This document shows positions 1-9,208 of a DNA stretch of 64,000 nucleotides, piece after piece; position 1 is the first letter of the stretch; every line of letters starts with the position of its first letter. Below the pieces are notes generated by a model. That model was not told the DNA's origin. It searched no databases and worked only from the letters and a program-made list of their open reading frames with translations. The position numbers and the translations under genes are program-made. The DNA is from Solirubrobacteraceae bacterium (GTDB taxonomy: Bacteria > Actinomycetota > Thermoleophilia > Solirubrobacterales > Solirubrobacteraceae), in assembly GCA_029263125.1 (NCBI GenBank), contig JAJCYD010000048.1:1-64000 (forward strand). Direction: 5' to 3'.

Positions 1-24
1 CAGCGGTCGCGGACGACCACGGCA

Positions 25-381
25 TCAACTCCGAACGGACTCCAATCCCCGCGACGGGACCTCGCCCCAGAGCTGCTCGAGGCGGTAGAAGTCCCTCGCC
101 TCCGGGGTGAAGATGTGCACGACGACGTCGAGGTAGTCCATCAGGATCCACGTCGCCTCTCCGAGGCCCTCGACGCGCCGCGGCAGCAGGCCGTGGTCAT
201 CCTTGAGGCTCTGGTGGATGCCGTCGTGGATGCCCTTGGTCTGGCGCGCCGTGTTGCCCGAGCAGACGACGAAGAAGTCGGTGTAGCCGAGCAGCTCACC
301 GACGTCCAGCGCGACGATGTCGGCGGCCTTCTTGTCGGCCGCGAGGGATCCGATCGTCTCGGCAAGCTGTTCGGGGGTCAT
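25..381 (-). CDS. rsfS: Ribosomal silencing factor RsfS (Iojap family)
   Basis: 118 aa, the normal length for RsfS. The family is known to bind ribosomal protein uL14 on the 50S subunit and block subunit joining when nutrients are short. The Iojap fold is visible: an N-terminal helix, then the strand DIVALDVGELLGYTDFF, the CSGNTARQTKGI segment and, near residues 78-98, WILMDYLDVVVHIF followed by FYRLEQLW. The ATG overlaps the stop of nadD by 4 bp (ATGA), so the two are translationally coupled; nadD-rsfS is a very common bacterial pair. It is the last gene of the obgE-to-rsfS run seen here. Family assignment is secure. Confidence 0.95.
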   Translation of the reverse strand: MTPEQLAETIGSLAADKKAADIVALDVGELLGYTDFFVVCSGNTARQTKGIHDGIHQSLKDDHGLLPRRVEGLGEATWILMDYLDVVVHIFTPEARDFYRLEQLWGEVPSRGLESVRS

Positions 382-980
382 GGTCGGTAGAGCCCTTCCT
401 GGTTGATGCGGTCGGCCACGGCGTCGGGTACGAGGTAGCGGATCGGGCGCCCTGCGGCGAGGCGCCCGCGGATCATCGACGACGAGATGTCGATTCGCGG
501 CATGTCGAAGAACCGCGGTGCCGCCATGGTCCCGAACGCCTGCTCCAAGCGCTCCTGGATGTCGCGGCGAGCCGCCCCCGAGCGCTCGGCGACGGCCAGC
601 GTCGCCAGCCCGAGCACCGTTTCGGGCTCGTGCCAGGCCGGCAGTCCGAGGGCGATGTCGCCCCCGAGGACGAAGGTCAGGTGATCATCGGGATCGCGGG
701 CATGCAGCTCACGCAGCGTATCGACCGTGTACGACGGTCCGCCCCGAACGATCTCCAGGTCGCACACCCCGAGGCGCTCGTCGCCGGCGACCGCCAGCCG
801 GCAGAGCGCCAGTCGCTCGGTGGGGCCAGGATCCATCGGGCTGTCCTTGTGGGGCGGGACGGCGACCGGCGTGAGCAGCACGCGATCGAGATCCAGTTGC
901 GCGGCGGCCTCCGACGCGCAGACGACGTGAGCCATGTGGGGCGGGTTGAAGGTCCCGCCGAGGATCCCGACTCGAGCCAC
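378..980 (-). CDS. nadD: Nicotinate-nucleotide adenylyltransferase
   Basis: 200 aa. Transfers AMP from ATP to nicotinate mononucleotide, giving deamido-NAD in NAD synthesis. The nucleotidyltransferase signature GGTFNPPHMAH sits at residues 8-18, and the C-terminal ISSSMIRGRL motif matches the ISSTxIR motif of the family. I chose the GTG at 980 because it places the first strand (VARVGILGG) at the usual N-terminus; the frame is open further upstream but that part overlaps proA and does not look like NadD. It starts 13 bp after proA and overlaps rsfS by 4 bp. Confidence 0.93.
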   Translation of the reverse strand: MARVGILGGTFNPPHMAHVVCASEAAAQLDLDRVLLTPVAVPPHKDSPMDPGPTERLALCRLAVAGDERLGVCDLEIVRGGPSYTVDTLRELHARDPDDHLTFVLGGDIALGLPAWHEPETVLGLATLAVAERSGAARRDIQERLEQAFGTMAAPRFFDMPRIDISSSMIRGRLAAGRPIRYLVPDAVADRINQEGLYRP

Positions 981-993
981 GCGAGGGAGGCCG

Positions 994-2265
994 CTAGGGC
1001 CGCACGTGGCCGTCGCCCGCGACGACGTACTTGAACGTGCACAGCTCCCGCACCCCGATCGGGCCGCGGGCATGCAGCTTCTGGGTGGAGTTCCCGATCT
1101 CGGCGCCCATCCCGAACTCGCCGCCGTCGGTGAAGCGCGTCGAGGCGTTGACGTAGATGCAGGCGGCGTCCACGCCACGCTCGAACGCGCGTGCCGCGGC
1201 GGTGTCGCGCGTGACGATCGCCTCGGAGTGCCCGGAGCCGTGGGCGTTGACGTGCTCGATCGCCTCCTCGACGCAGTCCACGACGCCGACCGCGAGCACG
1301 AGCGCGAGGAACTCGGTGTCCCAGTCCTCGTCGGTGGCGGTGCTCAGCGCGGGCGCGAGATCGCCCGCGAGTGCCCGCGCGCGACCGTCCACGCGCAGCT
1401 GCACCCCCGCCTCGTGCAGCGCGCGCAGCGCGCGAGGCAGGAACGCGGGTGCCACCGCGGAGTGCACGAGCAGGGTCTCGGCGGCGTTGCAGACGCTCGG
1501 CTTCTGGACCTTCGCGTTGACGATGATCGCCACGGCGGCGTCGAGGTCGGCGCTCGCGTCGACGTAGACATGGCAGTTGCCCGAGGCCGCATAGATCACG
1601 GGCACGGTGGCGACGGCCTTCAGCGCGGCCTTCAGCCCCTCCCCACCGCGCGGGAAGATCAGGTCCACGACGCCGTCCTGCGTGGCGAGCTCGGCGAGCT
1701 CCTCGCGACCGCCGCCGGCGACGAGGCCGATCGCGCCGTCGGGCACGCCCGCGCCGGCCGCCGCCTCGGAGGCGATCTGAGCCAGGACGGCGTTTGAGTG
1801 CGCGGCCGACGACGATCCCCGCAGCACGACCGCGTTGGCGGACTTCAGGCACAGCGACGCGGCGTCGATCGTGACGTTCGGCCGCGCTTCGTAGACGACC
1901 GCGACGACGCCGAACGGCACGCGCAGCATCCGCACATCCAGGCCGTTTGCCAGCCGCCGGCCCTCGATCACCTCGCCGACGGGATCGGGCAATCCGGCGA
2001 TCGCCCGCGTGCCGTCGGCGATCGCGGCGACGCGCTGCGGATCGAGCGCGAGGCGGTCAAGCAGCGCGGCGTCGAGTCCGTTCTCGCGGCCGGCGTCCAT
2101 GTCGCGCTCGTTGGCCTGCACGATCTCGTCGGTGCGCGCGACCAGCGCGTCGGCGATGGCGTGCAGGGCCGCGTTGCGCGTGTCGCTGTCCAGCGTGGCG
2201 AGCACGCGCGACGCGTCGCGCGCCGCCAGGCAGATCTCCGAGACGCTGCGAACGGCGACGGCCAT
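994..2265 (-). CDS. proA: Gamma-glutamyl phosphate reductase
   Basis: 423 aa, the usual ProA length. Reduces gamma-glutamyl phosphate to glutamate semialdehyde with NADPH, the second step of proline synthesis. Aldehyde-dehydrogenase fold: the cofactor-side motif YEARPNVTIDAASLCLKSA at about 125-143, LRGSSSAAHSN at about 149, and the catalytic cysteine C259 in QKPSVCNAAETLL. The ATG at 2265 begins the family-typical N-terminal helix (SVSEICLAARDAS); the open frame extends much further upstream but only as an overlap of proB in another frame. It lies 65 bp downstream of proB, which makes its substrate. Confidence 0.95.
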   Translation of the reverse strand: MAVAVRSVSEICLAARDASRVLATLDSDTRNAALHAIADALVARTDEIVQANERDMDAGRENGLDAALLDRLALDPQRVAAIADGTRAIAGLPDPVGEVIEGRRLANGLDVRMLRVPFGVVAVVYEARPNVTIDAASLCLKSANAVVLRGSSSAAHSNAVLAQIASEAAAGAGVPDGAIGLVAGGGREELAELATQDGVVDLIFPRGGEGLKAALKAVATVPVIYAASGNCHVYVDASADLDAAVAIIVNAKVQKPSVCNAAETLLVHSAVAPAFLPRALRALHEAGVQLRVDGRARALAGDLAPALSTATDEDWDTEFLALVLAVGVVDCVEEAIEHVNAHGSGHSEAIVTRDTAAARAFERGVDAACIYVNASTRFTDGGEFGMGAEIGNSTQKLHARGPIGVRELCTFKYVVAGDGHVRP

Positions 2266-2330
2266 CGTGCAAGGGTAGATCAGTCGTCCAGATCCTCCGA
2301 AGCCGCGCAACCCTCGCTGCACATCCAAGA

Positions 2331-3422
2331 TCAGGTGAGCACGAAGTAGTCCCGGTGGATCGCCTCCTCGGTCGCGCGCTGCAGGCGCTCGCGCACGGCA
2401 CCGGACTTCAGGCCCTTGACCTGCGTCAGCTCGCTCGCGGAGTAGTTGCAGATCCCCTTGCCGATCACGATTGCGCCGTGGGCGACGTGTACGGCGTCTC
2501 CCGCGTCGAAGTCCCCGCGCACGTCGGTGATGCCGACCGGCAGCAACGACGTGCCCCCGTCGCGCAGCGCGCGCGACGCGCCCGAATCGACCTCGATGGT
2601 CCCGCGCGACGGCTTGGCGTACTTCAGCCACAGCTTGAAGGACGAGTAGCGAGCGACGCGAGCCGGAAAGCGCGTGCCCTCCGCGTCGCCGGCCAGCGCC
2701 GCGCCGAGCGCTCCATCGCTCAGGCCTGAGCAGATCACGGCCTCGATGCCGCCGGCGGTCGCCATCTCCGCGGCGACGACCTTGGAACGCATCCCGCCGG
2801 ACCCCAGCGGGGATGTCGCATGGCCGATCTGCAGATCGCCGAGGGCGTCGAAGTTCGTCACCTCCGGCACGAGGCGCGCGCCGGGGTCGGTCTGTGGGCT
2901 GGAGGTGAACAGCCCCTGGACGTCGGTGAGCAGCACGAGCCGGTCGGCGCCGATCAGGATCGCCACCTGCGCGGCGAGGAAGTCGTTGTCGCCGAAGGAG
3001 ATCTCGTCCGTCGTCGTGGTGTCGTTCTCGTTGATGACCGGCAGCACGCGCCACTCCAGCAGCTTGCCGAGCGTCTGGCGCGCGTTGAGGTAATGCGTGC
3101 GCGCGCTCATGTCGAAGAACGTCAGCAGCACCTGCGCCGTCGTGATGCCCTGCTCACGCAGGAGCTCGTCGTAGACGCGGTACAGCTTGCCCTGACCGAC
3201 GGCGCTTGCCGCCTGGAGCTCCTCGATCGCGCGCGGGCGCACCGGGAGATCCATCACGCGCATCCCGCGGGCGATCGCGCCGCTGGTCACGATCACGACG
3301 TCGTCGCCCGCGGCGTGGCGTGCCGCCGCCTCGGCGCAGATGCGCTGGATGACGTCGGCACGCAGCTCGCCGGAGTCGTGGGCGACGATGCTCGATCCAA
3401 GCTTGATCACATAGCGGGCCAC
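2331..3422 (-). CDS. proB: Glutamate 5-kinase
   Basis: 363 aa. Phosphorylates glutamate to gamma-glutamyl phosphate, the first and normally proline-inhibited step of proline synthesis. Two domains are visible: an amino acid kinase domain (about residues 1-255, with KLGSSIV near the N-terminus, VTSGAIARGM, INENDTTTTDEISFGDND and LGSGGMRSKV) and a C-terminal PUA domain (about 275-350, from RGTIEVDSGA to the KGLKSGAVRERL region). It lies directly before proA. Next upstream is the secreted glycosidase-like gene, an unusual neighbour, since proB is commonly adjacent to obgE in actinobacteria. Confidence 0.95.
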   Translation of the reverse strand: MARYVIKLGSSIVAHDSGELRADVIQRICAEAAARHAAGDDVVIVTSGAIARGMRVMDLPVRPRAIEELQAASAVGQGKLYRVYDELLREQGITTAQVLLTFFDMSARTHYLNARQTLGKLLEWRVLPVINENDTTTTDEISFGDNDFLAAQVAILIGADRLVLLTDVQGLFTSSPQTDPGARLVPEVTNFDALGDLQIGHATSPLGSGGMRSKVVAAEMATAGGIEAVICSGLSDGALGAALAGDAEGTRFPARVARYSSFKLWLKYAKPSRGTIEVDSGASRALRDGGTSLLPVGITDVRGDFDAGDAVHVAHGAIVIGKGICNYSASELTQVKGLKSGAVRERLQRATEEAIHRDYFVLT

Positions 3423-3456
3423 GGCCCGCTTGAGAGTAGCCGGGGGTCCGTCGGCG

Positions 3457-5094
3457 CTACGGCTTCACAGACAGCGACTGGTGCGTGACGCGCCCCTTGG
3501 AATCCAGGAACGCGGCGCAGTACTCGCCACCGGGACCGGGCGTCGGGATCTGCGTGATGAAGTAGCCGCGCACGGACGTCGCGACCGGCGGGCCCTGCTG
3601 CACCCAGCCGGACTTGGGATTCCCGCAGCTGGTCTGCTTCTTGTCGACCGTCGGATGCCAGAAGATGCTCACGGCCTCCTTGGGTCCGTTGGGCCGGAAG
3701 CGCACCTGGCCCCAGACCCCCGCCGTCCCTGCGCCCGCCGGATAGATGACGAGCGGGAACGCGTAGGCGAACGCCGCCGGCTTGGCGCGGCCACCGGCCG
3801 TGAACAGGCCCGACTGGTAGGTGAACCAGTAGTTGCGCGAGCCCTTCTTGAACCGCTTGAGCGGGCGGGCATCGGAGATCAGGAACTGTGTCGTGGCCAG
3901 CACCCGCGGCTCGAGGTAGGACAAAAACTCCGCGAGCTGCGTGAACTGCGCCTGGCGCTTGAAGGAGATGCCGTTGCGCGGGTCGGGCTTGGTCTCATAG
4001 CCGAACTCGGTCAGCAGGATCGGCAGGCTCGCCGGGATCTTGCCGGCCGACTGAGCGGACAGCGTGTCGAGCACGCCACCGAGCAGGCCGATGTTGCCCA
4101 TCGTGATCTCGTCGGGCGACTTCGGCTCCTGCGTCGGCGCGGCCTTCTTGGTGTACGGGTGATGGGCGAACGCCGTGGCCTTCAACGGGCCGTAGCGGTT
4201 GAACTCGTCGCACTTGCGGCGCTCGGCGTCCTTGCCGGTGTACGTGACGCCCTTGAAGTCCAGGCACAGCACCTCGCGCAGGAAGGGGACGGGACGGATC
4301 GAGTTGCGCGCCCCGCGAGAGGTGCCGCCCATCGGCGCCGTCTCGCCGAACAGGATCGAGTCGCCGCCATGGCCGCTGTCCACCAGGCCCTTGTAGCCGG
4401 AGTAGTAGAGCCTGCGGAACTGTGCCGGCGCCGACGGCACGACCTCGCCATCGATCTTCTCCCACTGCGGCGACAGCCAGCCCGCCTGGTTGGGCTCGTT
4501 CCAGATCGACCACGTCGACACGCGTGGCAGCTTCTGGCGATCGCCGTTCTCGTCGCGGGTGCGGCCGTTGTAGCGCTTGCCGACCGCTTCGACGAACTGG
4601 CCGAAGCGCGAGGCGTATGGCTTGTAGGTGAGGGCGTTCTTGCGCTGGCTCTTGGGCGCCTTCTTGTGCCCGTAGGTCAGCGGCCCCGGACCCGTCACGT
4701 TGAAGTACACGCGCATGCCGAGCTTCGTGGCTTCCTTGACGAGGTTGTCGTACTTGTCCCAGTTGCGCGTGGGGTACTTGCGATGGTTGTCGGCATCGAA
4801 GCGCCTGCGCTGCTTGAGCGCCTTGCTGCGCAGCTTCTTGCTCTTGATCTGCCGGATCTCCTTCATCGACAGGTAGGCGCCCTGGGCGGCGACACGCCAC
4901 AGCACCGTCGCGCGGACGACGTCGGCGCCCAGCGAGCGCGCCGTGGTGAGCGTGCGCACCGACGTGCGGTCGCCACGGTAGAGCAGCTGGTCGTCGTCCA
5001 TGATGATCGAGACCTGATCGGGAGCCGCGTGCGCGGCTGAGACGTTCAGGCAGCTCAGGACGAGCACGGCGAGCACGAGCTTGCGGGCGGTCAT
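3457..5094 (-). CDS. Secreted clan GH-A-like glycoside hydrolase
   Basis: 545 aa. A signal peptide occupies residues 1-23 (MTARK, a hydrophobic core, then AHA-A), which is why I chose the ATG at 5094; the frame is open upstream without similar quality. The rest looks like a (beta/alpha)8 glycosidase of clan GH-A: an acid/base glutamate E200 in TWSIWNEPNQ and a probable nucleophile E363 in LLTEFGYETK, with HHPYTK between them. Such enzymes cleave beta-linked polysaccharides outside the cell; the substrate cannot be inferred. A basic linker (residues 78-110, many K/R) and a C-terminal region (about 480-545, two Cys) are less typical. It sits between proB and obgE in the same direction. Confidence 0.7.
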   Translation of the reverse strand: MTARKLVLAVLVLSCLNVSAAHAAPDQVSIIMDDDQLLYRGDRTSVRTLTTARSLGADVVRATVLWRVAAQGAYLSMKEIRQIKSKKLRSKALKQRRRFDADNHRKYPTRNWDKYDNLVKEATKLGMRVYFNVTGPGPLTYGHKKAPKSQRKNALTYKPYASRFGQFVEAVGKRYNGRTRDENGDRQKLPRVSTWSIWNEPNQAGWLSPQWEKIDGEVVPSAPAQFRRLYYSGYKGLVDSGHGGDSILFGETAPMGGTSRGARNSIRPVPFLREVLCLDFKGVTYTGKDAERRKCDEFNRYGPLKATAFAHHPYTKKAAPTQEPKSPDEITMGNIGLLGGVLDTLSAQSAGKIPASLPILLTEFGYETKPDPRNGISFKRQAQFTQLAEFLSYLEPRVLATTQFLISDARPLKRFKKGSRNYWFTYQSGLFTAGGRAKPAAFAYAFPLVIYPAGAGTAGVWGQVRFRPNGPKEAVSIFWHPTVDKKQTSCGNPKSGWVQQGPPVATSVRGYFITQIPTPGPGGEYCAAFLDSKGRVTHQSLSVKP

Positions 5095-5258
5095 CGGCGC
5101 GGAACGGTAACCGCTCCCACCGAATTTCGTCGTGGCTCGCGCGCGCCAACTCGTGTTCGGGCTGCCGATCATCTGTGGCACGTCATTCCCCTTGGTTGCC
5201 TTCACCCCTGTCCCTGGGGACAACACGGCGGCCCGGTGCAAGGTTGCGCTCCGAGCCG

Positions 5259-6551
5259 CTAACCGGGATGCAGCTCGAAGACGACCCCGCCGATCTCGAC
5301 GTCGTCGCCCGGCTGAAAGCCCGCCGTCTCGAGCGCGCGGATGACGCCCATCCGGCGCAGCCGTCCCTCGATGTGGGCCAGCGCCTCGTCGTTCTCGAGG
5401 TCGTGGCGGCGCAGCAGCCGCAGCACGCGCTCGCCCTCGACGAGGAACGCTCCGTGGTCGGTCCGGCTGACGCTGAAGCCCGCGTCGGCGGCCGGACGGA
5501 ACACCTTGTGCTCGGGGAGGGTCTCGTCGCCTGCCGAGACCGTCCCGGCCGGGGCGGGCGACAGCGGCACGCGCCGCAGGAGCTCGGTGGCCAGCGTGTC
5601 GAGCCCTTCGCCCGTGGCGCTGGACGTCACGATCACCGCGACCGCGCCGCCGACGTGCTCGGCCCACAGTTCGGCGGCCGCCTGCGCGTCATGCGCCGGC
5701 ACGAGATCGGCCTTCGAAAGCGCCAGCAGCCGCGGCAGCGCGGCCAGGCGCGGGTCATGCGCGCGCAGCTCGGCCTCGATCGTCGCGTGGTTCTCCAGCG
5801 GATCGCTGCCATCCGCGGGATCGAGGTCGAGCACGTGGACGAGCAGCCGTGTGCGCTCGACATGGGCGAGGAAGTCGTGGCCAAGGCCGGCGCCGTCGCT
5901 GGCGCCCTCGATCAGTCCGGGGATGTCGGCGATCACGAGCTGGCGCTCGGCGCCCTGCAGCGTGCCGAGCACCGGCTCCAGCGTCGTGAACGGGTAGGCG
6001 GCGACCTTCGGAGCGGCGCGCGTCATGCGCGCCAGCAGCGAGGACTTGCCGGCGTTGGGAACGCCGACGAGGCCGACGTCGGCCAGCAGCTTCAGGCGCA
6101 GGTCGATCCAGCCCTCCTCGCCCGGCAGGCCGCGCTCGGCCAGTCGCGGCGCCTGCCGCGTGGACGTGGCGAAGCGCTTGTTGCCGCGCCCGCCGGCACC
6201 GCCGCGCGCCACGACGACGCGCTGGCCGGGTACGAGCAGGTCGTGCGTGCTGGCATCCCACGACGTCACCTGGGTGCCGGGCGGCAGCGGGATCTGGAGC
6301 GCCGGCCCGCTGGCGCCGTGGCGCAGGTCGCCCTCGCCGTGGCCGGCTCGTGTCGCCTTGTAGTGCGCGCGGCGCTTGTAGGTCTGCAGGTCGCGAAACG
6401 AGTCGTCGCAGACGAGCACGACGTCGCCGCCGTGGCCACCGTCGCCCCCGTCGGGGCCGCCGTGGGGCACGTGCGCCTCGCGGCGGAAGCTCAAACAGCC
6501 GTTGCCGCCGCCACCGGCGGCGACGAAGATGCGGGCCTTGTCGTAGAGCAT
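5259..6551 (-). CDS. obgE: GTPase ObgE/CgtA
   Basis: 430 aa. Essential 50S-assembly and stringent-response GTPase. Three domains are in the standard order: glycine-rich Obg domain (about 1-158, FVAAGGGGNGCLSFRRE, with repeated GGDGG-type runs), Ras-like G domain (G1 GVPNAGKSS, G3 DIPGLIEGA, G4-like LSKADL, G5 TSSATGEG) and C-terminal OCT domain (about 350-430, FSVSRTDHGAFLVEGERV). The ATG at 6551 starts MLYDKARIF, the conserved beginning. It is divergent from the SDR gene at 6678; its neighbours rplU-rpmA are found at 8.6-9.2 kb rather than directly upstream as in many bacteria. Confidence 0.96.
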   Translation of the reverse strand: MLYDKARIFVAAGGGGNGCLSFRREAHVPHGGPDGGDGGHGGDVVLVCDDSFRDLQTYKRRAHYKATRAGHGEGDLRHGASGPALQIPLPPGTQVTSWDASTHDLLVPGQRVVVARGGAGGRGNKRFATSTRQAPRLAERGLPGEEGWIDLRLKLLADVGLVGVPNAGKSSLLARMTRAAPKVAAYPFTTLEPVLGTLQGAERQLVIADIPGLIEGASDGAGLGHDFLAHVERTRLLVHVLDLDPADGSDPLENHATIEAELRAHDPRLAALPRLLALSKADLVPAHDAQAAAELWAEHVGGAVAVIVTSSATGEGLDTLATELLRRVPLSPAPAGTVSAGDETLPEHKVFRPAADAGFSVSRTDHGAFLVEGERVLRLLRRHDLENDEALAHIEGRLRRMGVIRALETAGFQPGDDVEIGGVVFELHPG

Positions 6552-6677
6552 GCGCCCATCAACGTAGCGGCCCGGCCGCGACAGGCCGCCCCGGTGTCAC
6601 GTCAGTCGCCGGGGCAGCCCTCACGTGTGGTTGCGTCATCCTGCTCAGATGTCCGTGACGTCTGATCAGGAGGCCGC

Positions 6678-7373
6678 ATGCCCGACTCCACCGCACCCGT
6701 GTTCCTCATCACCGGCGCCTCGAGCGGCATCGGCGCCGCCACCGCCCGCCGCGCCGCACAGGAGGGTTATCGCCTCGTGCTCGCCGCCCGCTCGACGGAC
6801 AAGCTGCAGGCCCTCGCCGACGAGCTGGGAGGACCCGAGCAGGCGATCGCGGTCACCTGCGACGTGACGGACTTCGCCCAGCAGGAGGCGATGGTCCGGG
6901 CGGCGCTGGATGCCTTCGGTCGCATCGACGTCGTCTTCGCCAACGCCGGCTTCGGCGCCAAGCGCGGCTTTCTGGAGGAGTCGCCGGAGCTGTGGCGCGA
7001 CATGGTCCTGACGAACGTCCTCGGCTGCGCCTACACGATCCGCGCGACGATCCCAGCACTGAAGGACTCCACCGGGCACCTGCTGCTGACGAGCTCCGTT
7101 GCCGGGCGGCGGATGCTCAGCGGCTCGCTCTACAGCGCCACCAAGCACGCCGTCACGGCGATGGCGGAGGCAGCGCGCCAGGATCTCGGCGACACGGGCG
7201 TGCGCACGACCTCGATCGAGCCCGGCATGGTCGACACGCCGTTCTTCGACAACCCCGTCAGAGACGCGCTGGAGCCCGATGACATCGCCCGCGCCGTGCT
7301 CTACGCGGTGACACAGCCGGCGCACGTCGACGTCAACGAGATCCTGATCCGGCCCGTGAGCCAGGGCACCTGA
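6678..7373 (+). CDS. Short-chain dehydrogenase/reductase
   Basis: 231 aa, a classical SDR. It shows the NAD(P)-binding TGASSGIG near residues 12-19, NAGFG, the catalytic serine in LLTSSVAG and the YSATKHA (YxxxK) pair. The substrate cannot be told. The ATG at 6678 has a strong AGGAGG ribosome-binding site just upstream (in tgatcaggaggccgc). It is a single plus-strand gene between minus-strand obgE and the hydrolase, divergently transcribed from obgE with about 125 bp between them for both promoters. Confidence 0.85.
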   Translation: MPDSTAPVFLITGASSGIGAATARRAAQEGYRLVLAARSTDKLQALADELGGPEQAIAVTCDVTDFAQQEAMVRAALDAFGRIDVVFANAGFGAKRGFLEESPELWRDMVLTNVLGCAYTIRATIPALKDSTGHLLLTSSVAGRRMLSGSLYSATKHAVTAMAEAARQDLGDTGVRTTSIEPGMVDTPFFDNPVRDALEPDDIARAVLYAVTQPAHVDVNEILIRPVSQGT

Positions 7374-7587
7374 GGACGCCGCGCTCGATGCGGCAGGCGG
7401 CGCTGCATGCGCGTAGCCGGGCGGCGGCCAGGGCGAGGCGCTGCGAAGGCGACCATGCTGAGGCGTGCCACGACGGGGAACAGGACACCCGGCCCTCGGT
7501 GCGCGCGCCACCGGTGGCCGTCGGCGTCACCAGCACGATCGTTCGGCGGGCACCGGCGCCTGCCACGCACGCGGCGGGCGCTGAACC

Positions 7588-8517
7588 TCAGGCGACGGCG
7601 CGGGGCGGCTGCAGCACGTGCGGTCGCGTGGTCGCCATCGGGGCCAGCTCGACTGCCGCCACGAGCTCGCCCATGATCTCGCGTAGGCGCCGGCGGTAGA
7701 AGAAGTGCGCCTCGTCGGGATCAAGCTCGGTCTGCACGTGTGGCAGCGCCGCCGCCATCTCCAGTGCAAGGTCGACGGGCACGAACGCGTCCTGCATGCC
7801 ATGCCAGAGGTGCACGTGGCCACGCACGTCGCGCGGCTCGAAGCCCCAACCGCGGGTGCACAGCAGGTAGTCACCGATCATGCGGCTGACGCCACCCGCG
7901 GCGGCCGCCAGGAAGCTCGCGACCGCCAGCTGGCTCGCCTCGGGATCGCGCAGGAGCTTGCGGTCGGCGGGCGAGGCGAACAGCATCATCGTGCGGGCGA
8001 CCAGCCGCGGGTTGCGCCGAGCGATCATCAGCAGCCCGTCGCCCGCCCAGCCGCAGGCGCGCGGCAGCCGGCGCAGCGCTCGCAACCCGACCCGCAGCAG
8101 CGGCGAGATGCCGGGTGCCAGGTCCGGCGGGCAGCCCGGGGACATCGAGCTGACGACCGCGGCGGCGGCGACGCGGTCGGGCAGCGCATGCGCGCAGGCC
8201 AGCGCGTACGGACCGCCCGCGGAGACCCCGGCGACGGCGAAGCGCTCGCGACCGAGGTGGTCGGCGAGCGCGGCGACGTCGTCGGCGAAGCCCAGCAGCG
8301 TGCGCCCCGGATGTGGATCGGACGCGCCGAAGCCCGGCCTGCTGACCATGACGTAGCGCATGCCGAGGTCGTCGATCGCGGCCTGCAGCTCCGAGCACAC
8401 GCCCTGCGGGGTCCCGACGGCGCCGTGCAGGTAGATGACGAGCGGCCCGCGCTCGGGGCCGGTCTCGACGTATGCGAGGCGCCTGCCGTCAGGCAGGCGA
8501 GCGAAGCGCGGATGCAA
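7588..8517 (-). CDS. Alpha/beta hydrolase
   Basis: 309 aa alpha/beta-hydrolase fold protein. Visible features: the oxyanion region YLHGAVGTPQG, the nucleophile elbow GVSAGGPYA (serine near residue 100), the acid in HGMQDAFVPVD and the catalytic histidine in DEAHFFY near the C-terminus. N-terminal LPDGRRLAYVETG is the usual first strand. The substrate is unknown; esterase, lipase or haloperoxidase-like activity are all possible. It is 111 bp downstream of rpmA on the same strand, so it may be read through from the large operon, but it is not functionally linked. Confidence 0.8.
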   Translation of the reverse strand: MHPRFARLPDGRRLAYVETGPERGPLVIYLHGAVGTPQGVCSELQAAIDDLGMRYVMVSRPGFGASDPHPGRTLLGFADDVAALADHLGRERFAVAGVSAGGPYALACAHALPDRVAAAAVVSSMSPGCPPDLAPGISPLLRVGLRALRRLPRACGWAGDGLLMIARRNPRLVARTMMLFASPADRKLLRDPEASQLAVASFLAAAAGGVSRMIGDYLLCTRGWGFEPRDVRGHVHLWHGMQDAFVPVDLALEMAAALPHVQTELDPDEAHFFYRRRLREIMGELVAAVELAPMATTRPHVLQPPRAVA

Positions 8518-8628
8518 CGCGTGAGCGATGGGACGGCCTCCGAGAAAGGCGACGGGACTCCGGCACGCTACACCCGTCGCAGGCGGACGGGAGCGCTACG
8601 TGCCTCGCAAGCCATCGCCTGATCGAGC

Positions 8629-8892
8629 TCAGGCGGCGTCGCCGTGGGGCGCGACCGAGACGACGCGTTTGCCGCGCTTGGTCTCGAACACCAGCGTCCC
8701 GGGCGAGCGCACGTACAGCGTGTCGTCCTTGCCGATGCCGACCCCGGCGCCGGGATTGAAGACCGTCCCGCGCTGGCGAACGATGATCTCGCCGCCGGTG
8801 ACCGTCTGGCCCGCAAAGGTCTTGACGCCCAGGCGCTGGGCGTTTGAGTCGCGGCCGTTGCGCGAGGAGCCCAGACCTTTCTTATGTGCCAT
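8629..8892 (-). CDS. rpmA: 50S ribosomal protein L27
   Basis: 87 aa, standard for bL27. The N-terminus [16 protein letters not shown] is the diagnostic segment that reaches toward the peptidyl-transferase centre; unlike Firmicutes L27 there is no cleaved N-terminal extension. [20 protein letters not shown] is the conserved core. The ATG lies inside the 3' end of rplU (11-bp overlap), so the two ribosomal proteins are translationally coupled. It is the last gene of the mreB-to-rpmA operon. Confidence 0.97.
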   Translation of the reverse strand: MAHKKGLGSSRNGRDSNAQRLGVKTFAGQTVTGGEIIVRQRGTVFNPGAGVGIGKDDTLYVRSPGTLVFETKRGKRVVSVAPHGDAA

Positions 8893-9199
8893 GAGCTGTG
8901 ACCTCCGTGATCTCGAGTCGCGTGAGCTCCTGCCGGTGCCCGGCAGTGCGCTTGTAGCCGCGCTTGGGCTTGAACTTGAAGACGCGCAGCTTCTCGCCGC
9001 GCTCGTGGGCGAGGATCTTCGCCGTGACGGAGACGGTCGCGAGCCCCTTGGCGTCGAAGACCGTGTCGGTCGAGCGAAACAGCAGCGGCTGAAGCGCGAC
9101 GGTCGAGCCGGCCTCCTCGGGCAGGCGCTCGACGAGCAGGGTCTGTCCCTGCTCGACGCGGTACTGCTTGCCGCCGGTCTTGACGATTGCATAGGCCAT
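8882..9199 (-). CDS. rplU: 50S ribosomal protein L21
   Basis: 105 aa, standard for bL21, a 23S rRNA-binding protein. [19 protein letters not shown] at the N-terminus and [17 protein letters not shown] near the C-terminus are the family signatures. It follows rng after 9 bp and overlaps rpmA by 11 bp. The rng-rplU-rpmA order is common in bacteria, but here the group is fused to the 3' end of the cell-shape operon. Confidence 0.97.
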   Translation of the reverse strand: MAYAIVKTGGKQYRVEQGQTLLVERLPEEAGSTVALQPLLFRSTDTVFDAKGLATVSVTAKILAHERGEKLRVFKFKPKRGYKRTAGHRQELTRLEITEVTAHGT

Positions 9200-9208
9200 G
9201 GTTGGTGC

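Noticed and set aside
2266-3054. Fused longer ProA
   Set aside because: The frame stays open into the proB region but the extra sequence is a shadow of proB in another frame; family homology begins at 2265.
7374-7587. A small gene between the SDR and the hydrolase
   Set aside because: Open frames on both strands are short, Arg/Ala-rich and lack motifs or ribosome-binding sites.
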